Source of the DNA: Nissolia schottii
Taxonomy: Eukaryota; Streptophyta; Magnoliopsida; Fabales; Fabaceae
NCBI GenBank assembly: GCA_003254905.1
Contig: QANU01001262.1
Coordinates: forward strand, 111,362-175,361
DNA length: 64,000 nt
Reading direction: 5' to 3'
Part shown: positions 12,286 through 24,330 of the stretch, in pieces
How the letters are laid out: each line of letters begins with the position of its first letter
Numbering within the stretch: position 1 is the stretch's first letter
Notes under the pieces: generated by a model
The model's input: only the letters and a program-made list of their open reading frames with translations
Told to the model about the DNA's origin: nothing
The model's database searches: none
Position numbers and translations under genes: made by a program

Positions 12286-14048
12286 GGTTGGACTTGCAAG
12301 GCTCCTCAATCTGATCCTCACCTCACCTCACCTCACCTCACCTCTGACCTCTCAATCATTCATTCATTCATAAATCCCCTTCAACTCTCTGTTTTCCTTT
12401 TTTAATTTATTTATTTAATCAGTAAACCCCTCGTTACACTTTGACTCTGGATGAATTCGCCCTTAATAATTGGGATAAACGAACCCCTCAACCCTCAACC
12501 CTCACCCTTACCGGAACTGGTTCTGTGCGTTTGGTGGTTGAAATAAAACAAAAATACAAGATTAAAAAGTTAATTTTATCACGCTGTTTAAAGACATTTC
12601 TTTATGATTAAATTAATTGAATTTTAATGTGAATTGAATTATATTTTTATGTTTAGAATAAATAACTAAATTAAAATAATTGAATTGAATTTTATTGTTT
12701 AGAATGTCTTTACAAGGAATTGAATTAATTATTTAGACTATTTTACCTTTTAATAATAAAAAATTATATTTTAATAATAAAATTAATTATTTATTAGTTA
12801 AATATGACATAATCAAAATCAAACTACACACTATTAAATAAGTTAATCAATAAAGTCTTTTTTACAATAATTTTTTTCCCCCAAAATTTTTACAAGAACG
12901 CTCTTTTATTAACAATTTGATCTGTGTCCAAAATTTTCACAAGAATGTTCTTTTATTAATTTGGTTTCTCACATAAAAGACCCATTTTAATTATTAATTA
13001 ATCATACACTAATGTCATACAAATTAATTATATATTTCAAAATTGAATCCTAATTGGTTAATTCGTCACTCTAAGAACTTAAGATAAATTGAATTAGTGG
13101 TCTATTTTATAGTTTTTATATTACAAGAATCTGGTTTAAATTGTTACATTTAGTGCAAAGACTCTACTCATCAATTTATATAAAAACAAAATTGAATCAT
13201 AATTGTTATTGTTATACACAGACATACATATATATATATATATATATATAAATTCAATAACACCCATATTTTTTTTTATGAAGCATAGTACCGACATTTA
13301 TCCAATATTAAAATAAATAGAATAAGAGAAAAGAATAAGAAGAGTACAAAACAAGGGAAGAACAAATGAACAAGAACAAAGAAGAATAAACAAGTTGGGG
13401 TGAAACGTAGGCATAAATTACATGAGAGAACGACATACATGTGAGAGATTGGGAGCAATAGTTGATGCAAGAGTCGTCACAAAGAAGCGTAAACACAATA
13501 AAGGCAACGAGAATTCACGTAATAGGGAAAAAAAGGAAGAAATGATGAAAATGAGAAAAGGTAAATTTAAGTTTTTCTATCTTATGTTGAAATTCATAGG
13601 AATAACAGTACAAAAAAGTTTACTTATGCATTAATCTATAAACAAATGAGGTGTGATTCAACTATTTTACTTATGCATAATCTCTAAAAAATAAATGATT
13701 TATTTTAGAGTCTAATTGTTATATATTAATAGTAGAAAATTTAGTACACTTTCATACAATCAAATTATTTTATATGTATAATATTTTAAATAATAAGCCA
13801 TGATAAAAAAATTTGATTGAATGAAGATGAAAAAAATGTGATGCGTTATTTATGTGCCGGAATTAAACTGTTTATTTTATTTAATTTTTCTGGTTGTGTA
13901 TTAATTCATAACTTGAGAATTATTGTCGCTGACAATATTTATCTGTTTAAAGGAGAGATTTATCGAATTTGGTTCATTCGGTGATTGTCTAGAGTCCACG
14001 GCAGTAGCAGATAGCAGAGTAGGTTTGTTTCGGGGTAAAGCGGTGTCC
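12286..14048. other. Divergent intergenic region between the UVR-protein gene and PreP
   Basis: This 1.76-kb region must hold both divergent promoters. Near the UVR gene, 12317-12345 is a tandem CTCAC pentamer run (5' UTR or core promoter). The rest is AT-rich, with a TA microsatellite at about 13230-13250. The sequence upstream of PreP stays open in the PreP frame from 13923, so a longer N-terminus cannot be formally excluded. No other gene is seen. Confidence 0.6.
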
Positions 14049-17000
14049 ATGGAAAGGGCTGCGCTTGTTCGTTCTGTGGCGTGCACCAGATATTTGTCCC
14101 GCTCTTACTGTACAAGTTCTCTTTGTTCATCCATTCTTTTCCCTTCAACCCGAACCCGAACCCGAACCCCGACATGGCCCTCTCGCTCCCCAGTACCGCG
14201 CCGCCATTGGAGATCGCTCCCCTCCTTGAACTTGAGGAAGCACTTGTCTTCTCTGTCCCCTCGAGCAGTTGCCTCCCCCTCTATTCCATCACCTCCCTCT
14301 CCTCCAGGTATGCGTGGCATCGCATCTGTCATCTGATTCTCCGTCGTTTGCACTGCTTACAATTGTTATTTTTTATTTCCGTGGATTTACTGCTCTGCTC
14401 TGCATGTAGAGTTCGCTCATGTAAAGGACGAAGTTGCCCACAAGTTGGGGTTTGAGAAAGTTTCCGAGGAGTTCATTCCAGAATGCAAATCAAAAGCTGT
14501 GCTTTTCAGGCACAGGAGGACCGGGGCTGAGGTCATGTCTGTTTCCAATCACGACGAGAATAAAGTATTTGGCATTGTTTTCCGCACTCCTCCGTAAGCG
14601 CAATTTCCGCACTCTTCTTCCTTATTCTCTTCCATCTATTTTACTATTTACTCTTCTCTGTTGTTCTCGCTGTATTTTTCTCCAACTGCAGCTGTAATTA
14701 CCAATTTGTTGATTTTATTATTTGCTAATCCAGGAAAGATTCCACCGGTATCCCTCACATCTTGGAGCATAGTGTATTATGTGGGTCAAGAAAATATCCT
14801 TTGAAAGAACCATTTGTTGAATTATTGAAAGGAAGCTTGCACACTTTTCTCAATGCATTCACATATCCTGATAGGACATGTTACCCAGTTGCGTCCACAA
14901 ATACCAAGGTAACCAAGTTTGTGCGATTAACATGAAGTTTTACTCTTGTTCTTGATTCTAATGGATGGCTCGAGTCTGACACCACAAGATTGACATCTCT
15001 CTAAACAGGATTTCTATAATTTGGTTGATGTCTACCTGGATGCGGTTTTCTTTCCTAGTTGTGTCGAGGACTTTCAGACTTTTCAACAGGAGGGTTGGCA
15101 CTTTGAGCTCGATGATCCTTCTGAAGATATCACTTATAAAGGTTCATTAAAACATAGATTTCTTCTTATCCCTCTGGACTTTCAATATCTCTCATGCATT
15201 AATATTTTTGGACTCTTATGCTTTTCAATTCTTTGAGAGTGAACCTTTGCACAAGGGTAAGGTTGTTGCCTGGTGACATTGAGGTGACGGGTTCAAATCC
15301 AGCAAACAATCTTTCCACTTGTGGGTGTAAGGATTCATACATCTACCCTGCCTGGAGCCTTGTATATTGGGCTGCCCAATTATTGTTTTCAATTATATAC
15401 CTAGTTATGTCTTATCTGTTCTTCATGCTTTTCAATTATATCTAATAATGTATTTATCTGTTCTTCCAGGTGTTGTGTTTAATGAGATGAAGGGTGTCTA
15501 TTCTCAACCGGATAATATACTAGGGCGGGCTTCTCAGCAGGCTAGTTTTTAAATAGCTTGTCCTCTTCTCTTTTTCTTTATGTTTCTCCTTTTCTTATCC
15601 TTTATTGAATTTGGATTTCTTACATTTCATTACCATTGATATGTATCTCCTTTTCCTATCCTTTATTGAATTTGTATTTCATACATGCCATCACCATTGA
15701 TAGGCTGGAACATGTCAACCATAGTTGTCAAATCATGAATCATAACATATTGTGTGATTCAGAAACGCATCAAGAAAAACCTTAAGCATACTTGATCCCA
15801 CTCCTAAAATTATGAAAATACTTAAAAGTGATCTCTATAAAGTGAGTGAGTTATTGTCTAAATTCTGAACAAGATTGAAAACAGCCTGTGACATGAAGAG
15901 GGTCGTAACTATTTGACGAATAAAAGTGCAGCGGACAAGCAACAAAGAGAAAGTTTCACTGATAATATGTCTTGTTGAACACAAAAACAGATGGCATATA
16001 TATGTTGAGAGATTAGAAAGATGTACTTTATTGCAAGTCTTTTCTTGTTTTGCTCTTGTTCTTGTAAACAAGATCTCTTGTCTTCTGCAACTATCTTATC
16101 TTCTTATCAATGGAATTCTTCTTTTATTACAAAAAAAAAAGAAAAGAAAAAAAGAGAGGATAGAGGACAAAGAAGACAACCCACTGGTAACGTATTTGAC
16201 TAACAGAAAAAAAAAAAAAAAAAGAGGCCATTCGATGAAGAAGATGACCTACTGATGATGTATTCTATGAACAGAAAAAGCGGATGACATGCGAAGAAAC
16301 TAATCCTGCAACTTGAAGACAAGATATGAAGAAGACTCTTGCTTCATTTTTCTTTAACAATTTAATCATATGCCTCTTCAAACTCTGATGAGTGATGAGA
16401 GCTAGTGCCCAAAGAAAAAGGAAAACCCCGCTGATTTGTATGTTGTAAAAAACATCAATTGTACCAGTGTTTCCAAATTTTTGTGAATTGTTTGATTCAA
16501 ACCCTGAATTGTGCAATTTTAACAAGACTGATGTCAACAGCATTCATTAGGTCGCTATCATGGATGGCGATACTTTAAACCTCTCTTTGTAAAGATTTTA
16601 CTCTTTGCTGTTGGCATTGATTTATAAATTATGCCAGTATCTATTGTTGAAATTTGCAAACTCCTGTCTCTAGAACCCGAAAGCATTATAACATTCACTA
16701 AATTTTGAATTTATATTGTTTCAGTTTCTGATTTTTATTTTATCCAATTATGAGGAGTTTTATTACATTTTTTATAACTTAAATTTTTTTTGAGTTCATT
16801 ATTGTTGAGCGTAACTTTGGTGCAGGCTCTTTTCCCTGATACTACCTATGGTGTTGACAGTGGAGGTGATCCTCAAGTCATTCCCAAGTTGACATTCGAG
16901 GAGTTTAAGGTTTGTGTTGAGAATCTTGTTTAAGCATGCTTGTGGTGACCGCCATTGTTTGATTTATGTAGCATGGTGGGGGAAATCCTAGATCTTCTTA

Positions 17001-17690
17001 TGCATTTGTACCTTGATGACCTTTTTTACTTTGATATAGACTACAATCGATCTTAGTGCTGCTAATTATTAGAGATATTATACTGTTTGACTCAAGACAG
17101 GTTTCAATTTTTAACTTAATTGACAGGAATTTCACCGTAAGTATTACCATCCCAGCAATTCGCGAATATGGTTTTATGGAGATGATGATCCAAATGAGCG
17201 CCTCCGGATCCTGAGTGGTAATAAGACTTTGGTTAATTTGTTCTTTAAATGTAAAGGCTGACTATTCGGGACAGTGGTCTTGTTGCAATGCTCTTGTAGA
17301 TCCACTTCCTTATGCTTGATTATTTTGAATGACTAAAGCCTATGACCTTACTCACTGTCCAAACCCATTTTACCCATGCTATGTCAAGGATCATGACATT
17401 GGTGGATGATCTTGCAGGAGCTCTTTCAGGGCTCACACAGAGGCCCCTTTTGTGTAGGTCTTAGCCAAGCAAGTTAGCATTCAGCGATCTGTTACGTTTA
17501 CCTTGTGCATAGTTTTCAAGAAACGGCAAGTAGGGCCTCTATGGTTATGCCAAGTCTAGTAGCTCTCTCCTACAGTCTTTCTCAAATATAAATAAAGAAG
17601 AAAGCTCTCTGAGTAAATTTGGAGGATATTTTATCCTTCCTCTTAACTGACAATTGTACTTCTTTCTTCATTCTTATATATATATATGTG

Positions 17691-17722
<32 letters not shown>

Positions 17723-20700
17723 TATGTATGTATAATGATGGGTGGTTACATTATGTGTAATATAACGGTAGAATAATCAAATCTATGTGTTAAACATGTT
17801 CTCTTCTGAAGAGGGTGAGACTTGGCACAACAGTAAGGTTGATTCCTTTTGACCTGGAGATTATGAATTCAAATCTTGGAAACAATCTTTTTACTTGCTG
17901 GGGTAAGGCTATACATATCTACCGTCTACATGTCCTGCTAGGTGGAAGCCTCATGCAGTTGGCCACCCAAAAGTTGTTGTTCCTTCCTTCTGAAATTTAC
18001 ATTAATATGATCATCTGATGCATTGGAAGCTGAATTCCCCCATTGAAGCTTACATGTATCCAAGAGCTTCCCTTATAATTCTGGTTGTATCTTCCTTTGT
18101 ATTTGTCGTACTAATTATATTTCCATCTTTATTAAACTTGTTTTGTACACACTGTTATCTTTGTTGCTAACTGAAAGAATACTGCTGCGGTTGTGTTGTT
18201 TTCTGTTTATTGTCTATATTTCAGACGTGGAACCCTACATTATGGGACAAAACTTAGTTGTTGTCTATATTTCAGACTAGTTATGAATTATAATTTTAGT
18301 GTTTAGACTTGTAGCAATAAGCCACTTACCTCTGCTGTCTGTTGTCCAGAATATTTAGACATGTTTGATGGAAGTTCTGCCTCAAATGAATCAAAGGTTG
18401 AAACACAGAAACTATTTTCAAAGCGAGTTCGGATTGTTGAGAAATTTCCTGCTGGTGAAGGGGCTGATCTGAAGAAGCAGCATATGGTCAGCCTTAACTG
18501 GTTACTCTCTGATAAGCCGTTAGACTTGGAAACTGAGCTAGCACTTGGGTTTTTGGATCATCTTCTGTTGGGCACTCCTGCTTCGCCACTGAGGAAAATT
18601 TTGCTTGAAAGTGGTCTCGGGGATGCCATTGTTGGTGGTGGGGTTGAAGATGAATTACTTCAGCCTCAATTTAGCATTGGAATGAAGGGTGTTTCTGAAG
18701 ATGATATTCATAAGGTAGAAGAACTGGTCATGAGTACTCTTAAAATGTTGGCAGATGAAGGTTTTGATACAGATGCCATTGAGGCATCTATGAATACAAT
18801 TGAATTTTCTCTAAGGGAGAACAACACTGGGTCATTTCCTCGTGGCTTGTCACTCATGCTCCGGTCCATTGTAAGATGTGCTTAATTTTTTGTCGTGTGG
18901 AAAATAGGCATCCTTTATTGGTTCAGATTTATAATTGTTATTGTTTGCATAATGTAGGGTAAATGGATTTATGATATGAATCCCTTTGAGCCACTGAAGT
19001 ATGATAAACCTCTTCAAGATCTAAAATCTAGACTAGCAAAGGAGGGCTCTAAATCTGTTTTTTCTCCTCTAATAGAGAAATTCATCTTGAACAACCCTCA
19101 TCAAGTCACTGTGGAAATGCAGGTACTTATTTACTTATTTTCCCCTTAAGAACCTATGTTGCACCAAATGTTGGTTATTGATGAAAACCTTTCCTTGTCA
19201 GCCTGATCCCGAAAAGGCTGCTCGCGATGAAGCCACAGAGAAAGAGATCCTGCAGAAAGTTAAAGCTGGTATGACAACAGAAGATCTGGTGGAGTTGACC
19301 CGTGCTACTCACGAGCTTCGGCTTAAGCAGGAAACTCCTGACCCTCCAGAAGCTTTGAAAACTGTTCCTAGCCTTTCTCTGCAAGATATTCCAAAAGAAC
19401 CTATTCATGTTCCCACTGAGGTTACCATTGCTGTTTCCCATGATTAAGTCTTGCATGTTTGCCGTATGATTTGTAGAGATTCACAAGAACTTGCATGCTA
19501 AATGTAGGTTGGGGATATCAATGGAGTAAAAGTTTTGCAGCATGATCTCTTCACCAATGATGTGCTTTACACTGAAGTAGTATTCAACATGAGTTCATTG
19601 AAGCAAGAGCTTCTTCCCTTGGTCCCACTGTTTTGGTAATTATATAACATCTGAAATATGTTTGAATTTGTTTCTGTCTGTCTATAGTTCCTAATATTTA
19701 CTTGCATAATGGATTTACTTGGATGCCAAATTAAATTCATAGTTTTATTTTCATTTCCTTTCATTGATGCGAAGTTTAATTATTCATTCTTATGAAACCT
19801 CATTTAAGAAGGTGCTATGGCTACTTATAGGTTTCATGTTATTACTATTGTTAAATAAATCACCAGATTTGGTCTTACCAAAAGTCTGCAGTGGATTTTG
19901 TTTTGGTTCTCAACATTTTCCTTTCTATCATTATTGTCATTAACAAATCTTCATTTTATATATCCTTTTGATGTTTTGATTCTTCTGTTTATATCAAAAG
20001 CATCTTCTTGACAGATAAATTACATCAAGCTCTGTAACTATCCTATGCTAATTTTTTCAGCCAATCATTGCTGGAGATGGGCACAAAGGACTTGAATTTT
20101 GTCCAACTAAACCAATTAATTGGGAGAAAAACTGGAGGAATATCAGTTTATCCATTTACTTCATCAGTGCGGGGCAAGGAAGATCCATGTAGTCACATGA
20201 TTGTTCGAGGCAAAGCCATGGCTGGGCGTGCTGAAGACCTTTATGACTTGGTACTTTAATTTGTTTCAGAGTTTTTTGTATTAGCCTTAAATTTTTATTA
20301 TAGTCAAGCGTAATTTCTCACAAGCTACTTATATTTAGGTTAATTCCGTTCTTCAAGATGTCCAATTTACAGATCAACAGCGTTTCAAACAATTTGTTTC
20401 TCAGAGTAGAGCAAGAATGGAGGTAATTATCAGATTGTTGTATGCAAAGAGCGAACCAAAAAGGGTCAATGTGTAGAGAAGAACCTCTACATTGATTAAC
20501 TACTTTGTGCATTTTTGTCTGTTTCAGAACCGGTTAAGAGGCAGTGGTCATGGAATTGCAGCTGCAAGAATGGATGCAAAACTAAATACTGCAGGCTGGA
20601 TGTCAGAAAAGATGGGTGGTCTCAGGTTGGGAAATTAAGATACCTTTTGATTTATTGTGACTTTGTGAGGGCACATTTAACTGTTATCTGCTGAAGGTTT

Positions 20701-22994
20701 TGAATTTTCTTGAATGTCCTTTATAATTTACTTTTTTTTTTGGTTTAATATGGCAACCAGAATTATAATTTCTGTTATATACTTTTATGTTTCCGGTGTA
20801 TTCTTTTCTAGTTACCTAGAATTCCTCCGAACTCTTGAAGAGAGGGTTGATCAAGATTGGGCTGATATCTCATCATCACTTGAGGAGATTCGTAAATCTG
20901 TATTTTCCAAGCAAGGCTGCTTGATAAATATCACTGCTGATGGGAAAAACCTTGCAAACACAGAAGAAGTTGTGAGGAAATTTGTTGATATGCTTCCTAC
21001 CAGTTCTCCAATTGCTACCACTACTTGGAACGCTAGACTTCCGTTGACAAATGAAGCTATTGTGATACCTACTCAGGTTAGATTATTTCCTTTTGTCGTC
21101 CCTTGTATACCTATTTTTTAAGTTTTATTTTATTTTTTGTTGGTTGGATGTAATTTCTGTTTCTATCAATAAATCACGATGTTTCCTTCTAAAGGTTAAT
21201 TATGTTGGAAAAGCGGCCAACATTTACGATAGTGGATATAAGCTTAGTGGGAGTGCATATGTTATTTCCAAATACATTAGCAATACATGGTTGTGGGACC
21301 GTGTACGTGTTAGCGGTGGAGCTTATGGAGGTTTCTGCGATTTTGATACTCATTCAGGTATTGTGCATTATGCTTAGGCATATTTAGTATCATCCTTTCA
21401 AATCTTAGGGGTTGTTTAGCATACTTGGAAATTTGGAAAAGTAGGTAAAATGTGGTCAGGTTTTAAGTAAATGTTGCTTGGTAACTAACAAAATAATTTC
21501 AAACTGGTTTTTATGTGAACCAATTTCAGCCTGAAATTAGTTCTAGAAATAACTAATTTGAAGTTGGTTTTATCTAATCCGAAATTTTCTCTCTATCTCT
21601 TACCTTATCTTTCTCCAACCGTTAGAAAAACTGACCAAACTAATTTTTAATTTAGTTTATACCAGATGTTATTTAATTACAAACTAGTTAATTTTTATGT
21701 AGTTTAACATAACTAGTTTTATTTTGTACCATGATAAAATGGTTTTTTGAGTTGTCAACCACCCGTTAAACTTTTTTGTTCTCTTTCTAGGGGTGTTCTC
21801 TTTCTTATCGTATCGTGACCCCAACTTGCTGAAGACACTTGATGTATATGATGGAACTGTTGACTTCTTAAGAGAATTGGAAATGGATGATGATACTCTG
21901 GCAAAAGCCATAATAGGAACCATTGGGGATGTAGATGCCTATCAACTTCCTGATGCCAAAGGATATAGCAGGTATGTATGTGATGTCGATTATGCTTCTG
22001 AAGCTTGTTTTCTCTGGATATTTGGTTCTTTTGATCTCAATGCTTCAATCATAGACTGAACACACTCACCCTAAGCTGGATTAATTGCTGAAATATACAA
22101 GTCATTGCTTCTAAAGGTGCAATTATTTGTGTTTTTCTTATTATGGTTACAAATTACGCTTATTGTGTATTTCATTTGCAGTATGTTGCGGTACTTACTG
22201 GGTATCACAGAGGAAGAAAGGCAAAGGAGACGCGAAGAGATATTATCTACGAGGTAAAGATTCTGATTGTTGATCAATGCATGTTCTAATCTTCTACTTT
22301 TTAGTTGATCCACTGCTATTGATGAAGGTAAAATAATGCAGTCAGCACATTTTATTTGCACAGGAGTTAGCTATTAACTGTCCTGAAATTACTTTCTTAA
22401 TCCAGAATCGATATCAATCTTATCACTCCTGATTTTCATTGTAAAGTGTCCCTGTTGTGTGATGATATCGTTTTCCATTCAGAGGCCTAATGTTCCCAAA
22501 TGCATTAGAAATATCTTGCTAGAGGGTCATGCCTCCTTAATGGTCTTGGATACTGTTATGGGTATATGAATATCGGTTTGGTTCTGATGTCTTTTGGTAG
22601 TAGCTTACTCAGTTGTGTTTTATTGTTTTTAGCTTTATGTCTCTGGTTTTTCTTGTTGTGCTGTGCTGTGCTGTGCTGTGCTGTACTGTTCTGCTCCTTC
22701 CCTAGCATTGGAAAAAGAAAAAGAACAATGAATTTTTTGGATATAAATTCTTTACACTACCTGGGCAACTTGATGCTGAGACATCTGTTTTGGACTTATA
22801 TTTGATCCTGGCCCTCGAAACCATTTTTTATTCTGTTTTGTTTCTTCCCCAGTTTGAAGGACTTCAAAGAATTTATGGCTGCAATGGAAGCAGTGAAGGA
22901 TAAAGGGGTTGTGGTTGCAGTGGCATCTTCAGAGGATGTAGATGCGGCTAACAAGAAGTGTTTCAACTTCTTTCAAGTAAAGAAAGCCCTATAG
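14049..22994 (+). CDS. PREP1: Presequence protease PreP (M16C zinc metalloprotease, chloroplast/mitochondrion)
   Basis: Nineteen exons: 14049-14307, 14410-14593, 14734-14908, 15009-15141, 15470-15540, 16826-16909, 17127-17217, 18350-18870, 18958-19122, 19202-19420, 19508-19635, 20061-20250, 20339-20422, 20528-20625, 20812-21076, 21195-21357, 21791-21971, 22182-22253, 22853-22994. Total 3225 nt, 1074 aa (Arabidopsis PreP1 is about 1080). Residues 1 to about 85 form an Arg/Ser-rich transit peptide. The inverted zinc motif HILEH is at 156-160 (His156, His160 ligands; Glu159 catalytic) and the third ligand is Glu256 in NEMKGVY, at the expected 96-residue spacing. Family role: degradation of cleaved targeting peptides and other short unstructured peptides in the stroma and matrix; the two halves of the enzyme enclose the chamber. 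Intron 5 starts with GC instead of GT (15541-15542). Two SINEs sit in introns 4 and 7. All catalytic residues are intact, so the gene looks functional. Confidence 0.97.
14148..14171 (+). repeat. In-frame CCCGAA hexamer repeat in the PreP transit peptide
   Basis: Four hexamer units encode alternating Thr-Arg pairs (TRTRTR) within the predicted targeting peptide. The unit is a multiple of three, so length change would keep frame and only alter the basic charge of the presequence. Confidence 0.8.
15231..15385 (+). mobile_element. Au-type SINE in PreP intron 4
   Basis: A tRNA-derived head has an A-box-like segment (GCACAAGGGTAAGG) and a perfect B box core GGTTCAAATCC at about 15290-15300. It is followed by the Au-SINE body words GTAAGGATTCATACATCTACC and GGGCTGCCC near the 3' end. 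A 9-bp target duplication TTTTCAATT flanks it (15222-15230 and 15386-15394). Family assignment is from recall of the plant Au SINE consensus. Confidence 0.8.
15541..15542 (+). other. Non-canonical GC splice donor, PreP intron 5
   Basis: Exon 5 ends CAGCAG and the intron begins GCTAGT; the acceptor is the normal TGCAG at 16821-16825. A GT donor three bases further on would shift frame and reach a stop at once, so the GC site is the only one that keeps the conserved GRASQQALFPDTTYG product. Confidence 0.8.
15585..15704. repeat. 61-bp tandem duplication in PreP intron 5
   Basis: The unit starting TCTCCTTTTC occurs at 15585-15645 and again at 15646-15704, with a few substitutions. Both end in CACCATTGATA/TACCATTGATA. 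It lies wholly inside the intron. Confidence 0.85.
17811..17986 (+). mobile_element. Second Au-type SINE, in PreP intron 7
   Basis: It has the same arrangement as the SINE at 15231: A-box-like GCACAACAGTAAGG, the words GACCTGGAG and GGAAACAATC, then GGGGTAAGGCT and a 3' CCACCC. The B box is degraded (AATTCAAATCT). An 8-bp duplication CTTCTGAA flanks it at 17803-17810 and 17987-17994. It is in the same orientation as the host gene and looks more diverged than the intron-4 copy. Confidence 0.8.
22652..22687. repeat. TGTGC pentamer microsatellite in PreP intron 18
   Basis: About six tandem pentamers, the last ones imperfect. No coding role. Confidence 0.85.
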
Positions 22995-23766
22995 ATTCAG
23001 GATTCCTTTTTTTTTTTNTTCAAACACTCTTAAAATTATAAAAATATTTTTTTATTATAAAAAAATACTTTATTTAAAAATAAAAATAAAAACCAATCCC
23101 ATCAAACTGTATCTTTTCTTTTCTTTGCATAATTTTCCTTTAATGTTGCTATAGTTATTTTGTGTATAATAAAATACTATAGTTATTTTATAGTTGTGGA
23201 TTTCAAAATTTAAGCTGTCATACGGAGGAGCCTCCTAACCTGGTCCAACCTCTTTTAGCGACGATTTTGGTTCTGGGTCAAAAATTTAGCGACTAGGTAA
23301 AAAAAAATTGTTTCTATGTTATTTTCACATTTTCTCCTTTTATTAAGTTAATGAAAGTTTAATCACCAGCAAATGGCTAAGAGCACCACCGAACAACCAA
23401 CAGCGGCTTATACAGGCCTCCTGCTTCGCTGGTCTCTGCCACTAACCCACTCCAAGCCACCACAACCCCACCCCCACATTCCACCATAGCCCCACCCACA
23501 ATCGCAGCCCTCATCTACCCCACGACCACCACCACCACCACTTGGATATAGTTAGCTTATGGAAAACTAGATCTGAAGCAAGTCCATGAGGTGTTCCACC
23601 GCACACAACAATTGAGCCCGCCCACCTTCAGTGCGAACCTTCCTCGCTGTCGCCCTTGGAAATTTTGATGATGTGATCTCCAATTGCTTGTCTTTTAAAA
23701 TTAAAAGAAAGAAAGCAACAAAAATATCAAAAGGGTCAAACTAAAAATGACAACTTTGATAGGGGT

Positions 23767-24330
23767 TTTTTTTTAGGCAGACAATGGTGCCGAAGCCCAA
23801 ACAAAAAAAAAATGGACTAGCTTTCATGAGGCCAAGCAATTTGCCCAAGGTCATTCAAAAGCAACAGGCGAGCAACTACCGGAGCTACATCAAACTAAGA
23901 GACTTCAAAAGAAGGGAGGTTATGGCTCAAATGAGCTAGACTATCAGCAATATGGTTGGCCTTCTTAAAAACACGTTGGAGATGCACCATCCTTAGCTAA
24001 CAGAGCGCGAATGCGAGCTATGATGGGGAAAGTTGGATGCAAATGATTATGGCAAAATTGGATCAGCTTAAGAGTACATTGAGAATTGTAGTCAACACGC
24101 ACCTACGGAAAATCACCACTCCAGGCAGCAGCAACTAGCACATGTAAGATACCCCAAAGCTCTGCTAGGGTAATGGAAGTTATACCTAATTTTGCGGAAA
24201 AACCTGTAATAAAACTCCTTGCCTCATCTCTAATCAAGTCCCCGCAACCAGCACTACTATAATTAATCACAGAATCATCACAATTCACTATCACCCACCT
24301 CGGCGAAAGAAAGTGCCAAAGAACCAAGAA
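23767..24330 (-). mobile_element. LINE 3' fragment with degenerate RNase H domain
   Basis: The minus-strand frame 24327-24103 encodes an RNase H-like block typical of plant L1-type LINE ORF2 C-termini: VIVNCDDSVI, then AGCGDLIRDEARSFITGFSAKLG, then ITLAELWGIL (core Asp and the AELWGI helix). The domain can be followed with a stop and shifts down to about 23900 (QRVFKKANHIADSLAHLSHN, the usual ANxxADxLA end). A T run at 23767-23776 would be the A tail on the minus strand. The 5' part (reverse transcriptase, endonuclease) is absent, as is usual for a 5'-truncated LINE. Confidence 0.75.

Noticed and set aside
13422-13634. Lys/Arg-rich 70-aa ORF in the divergent intergenic region
   Set aside because: Low-complexity A-rich DNA, nothing conserved.
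15231-15310. tRNA gene suggested by A and B box-like sequence
   Set aside because: No cloverleaf can be drawn; the boxes belong to a SINE with target duplications.
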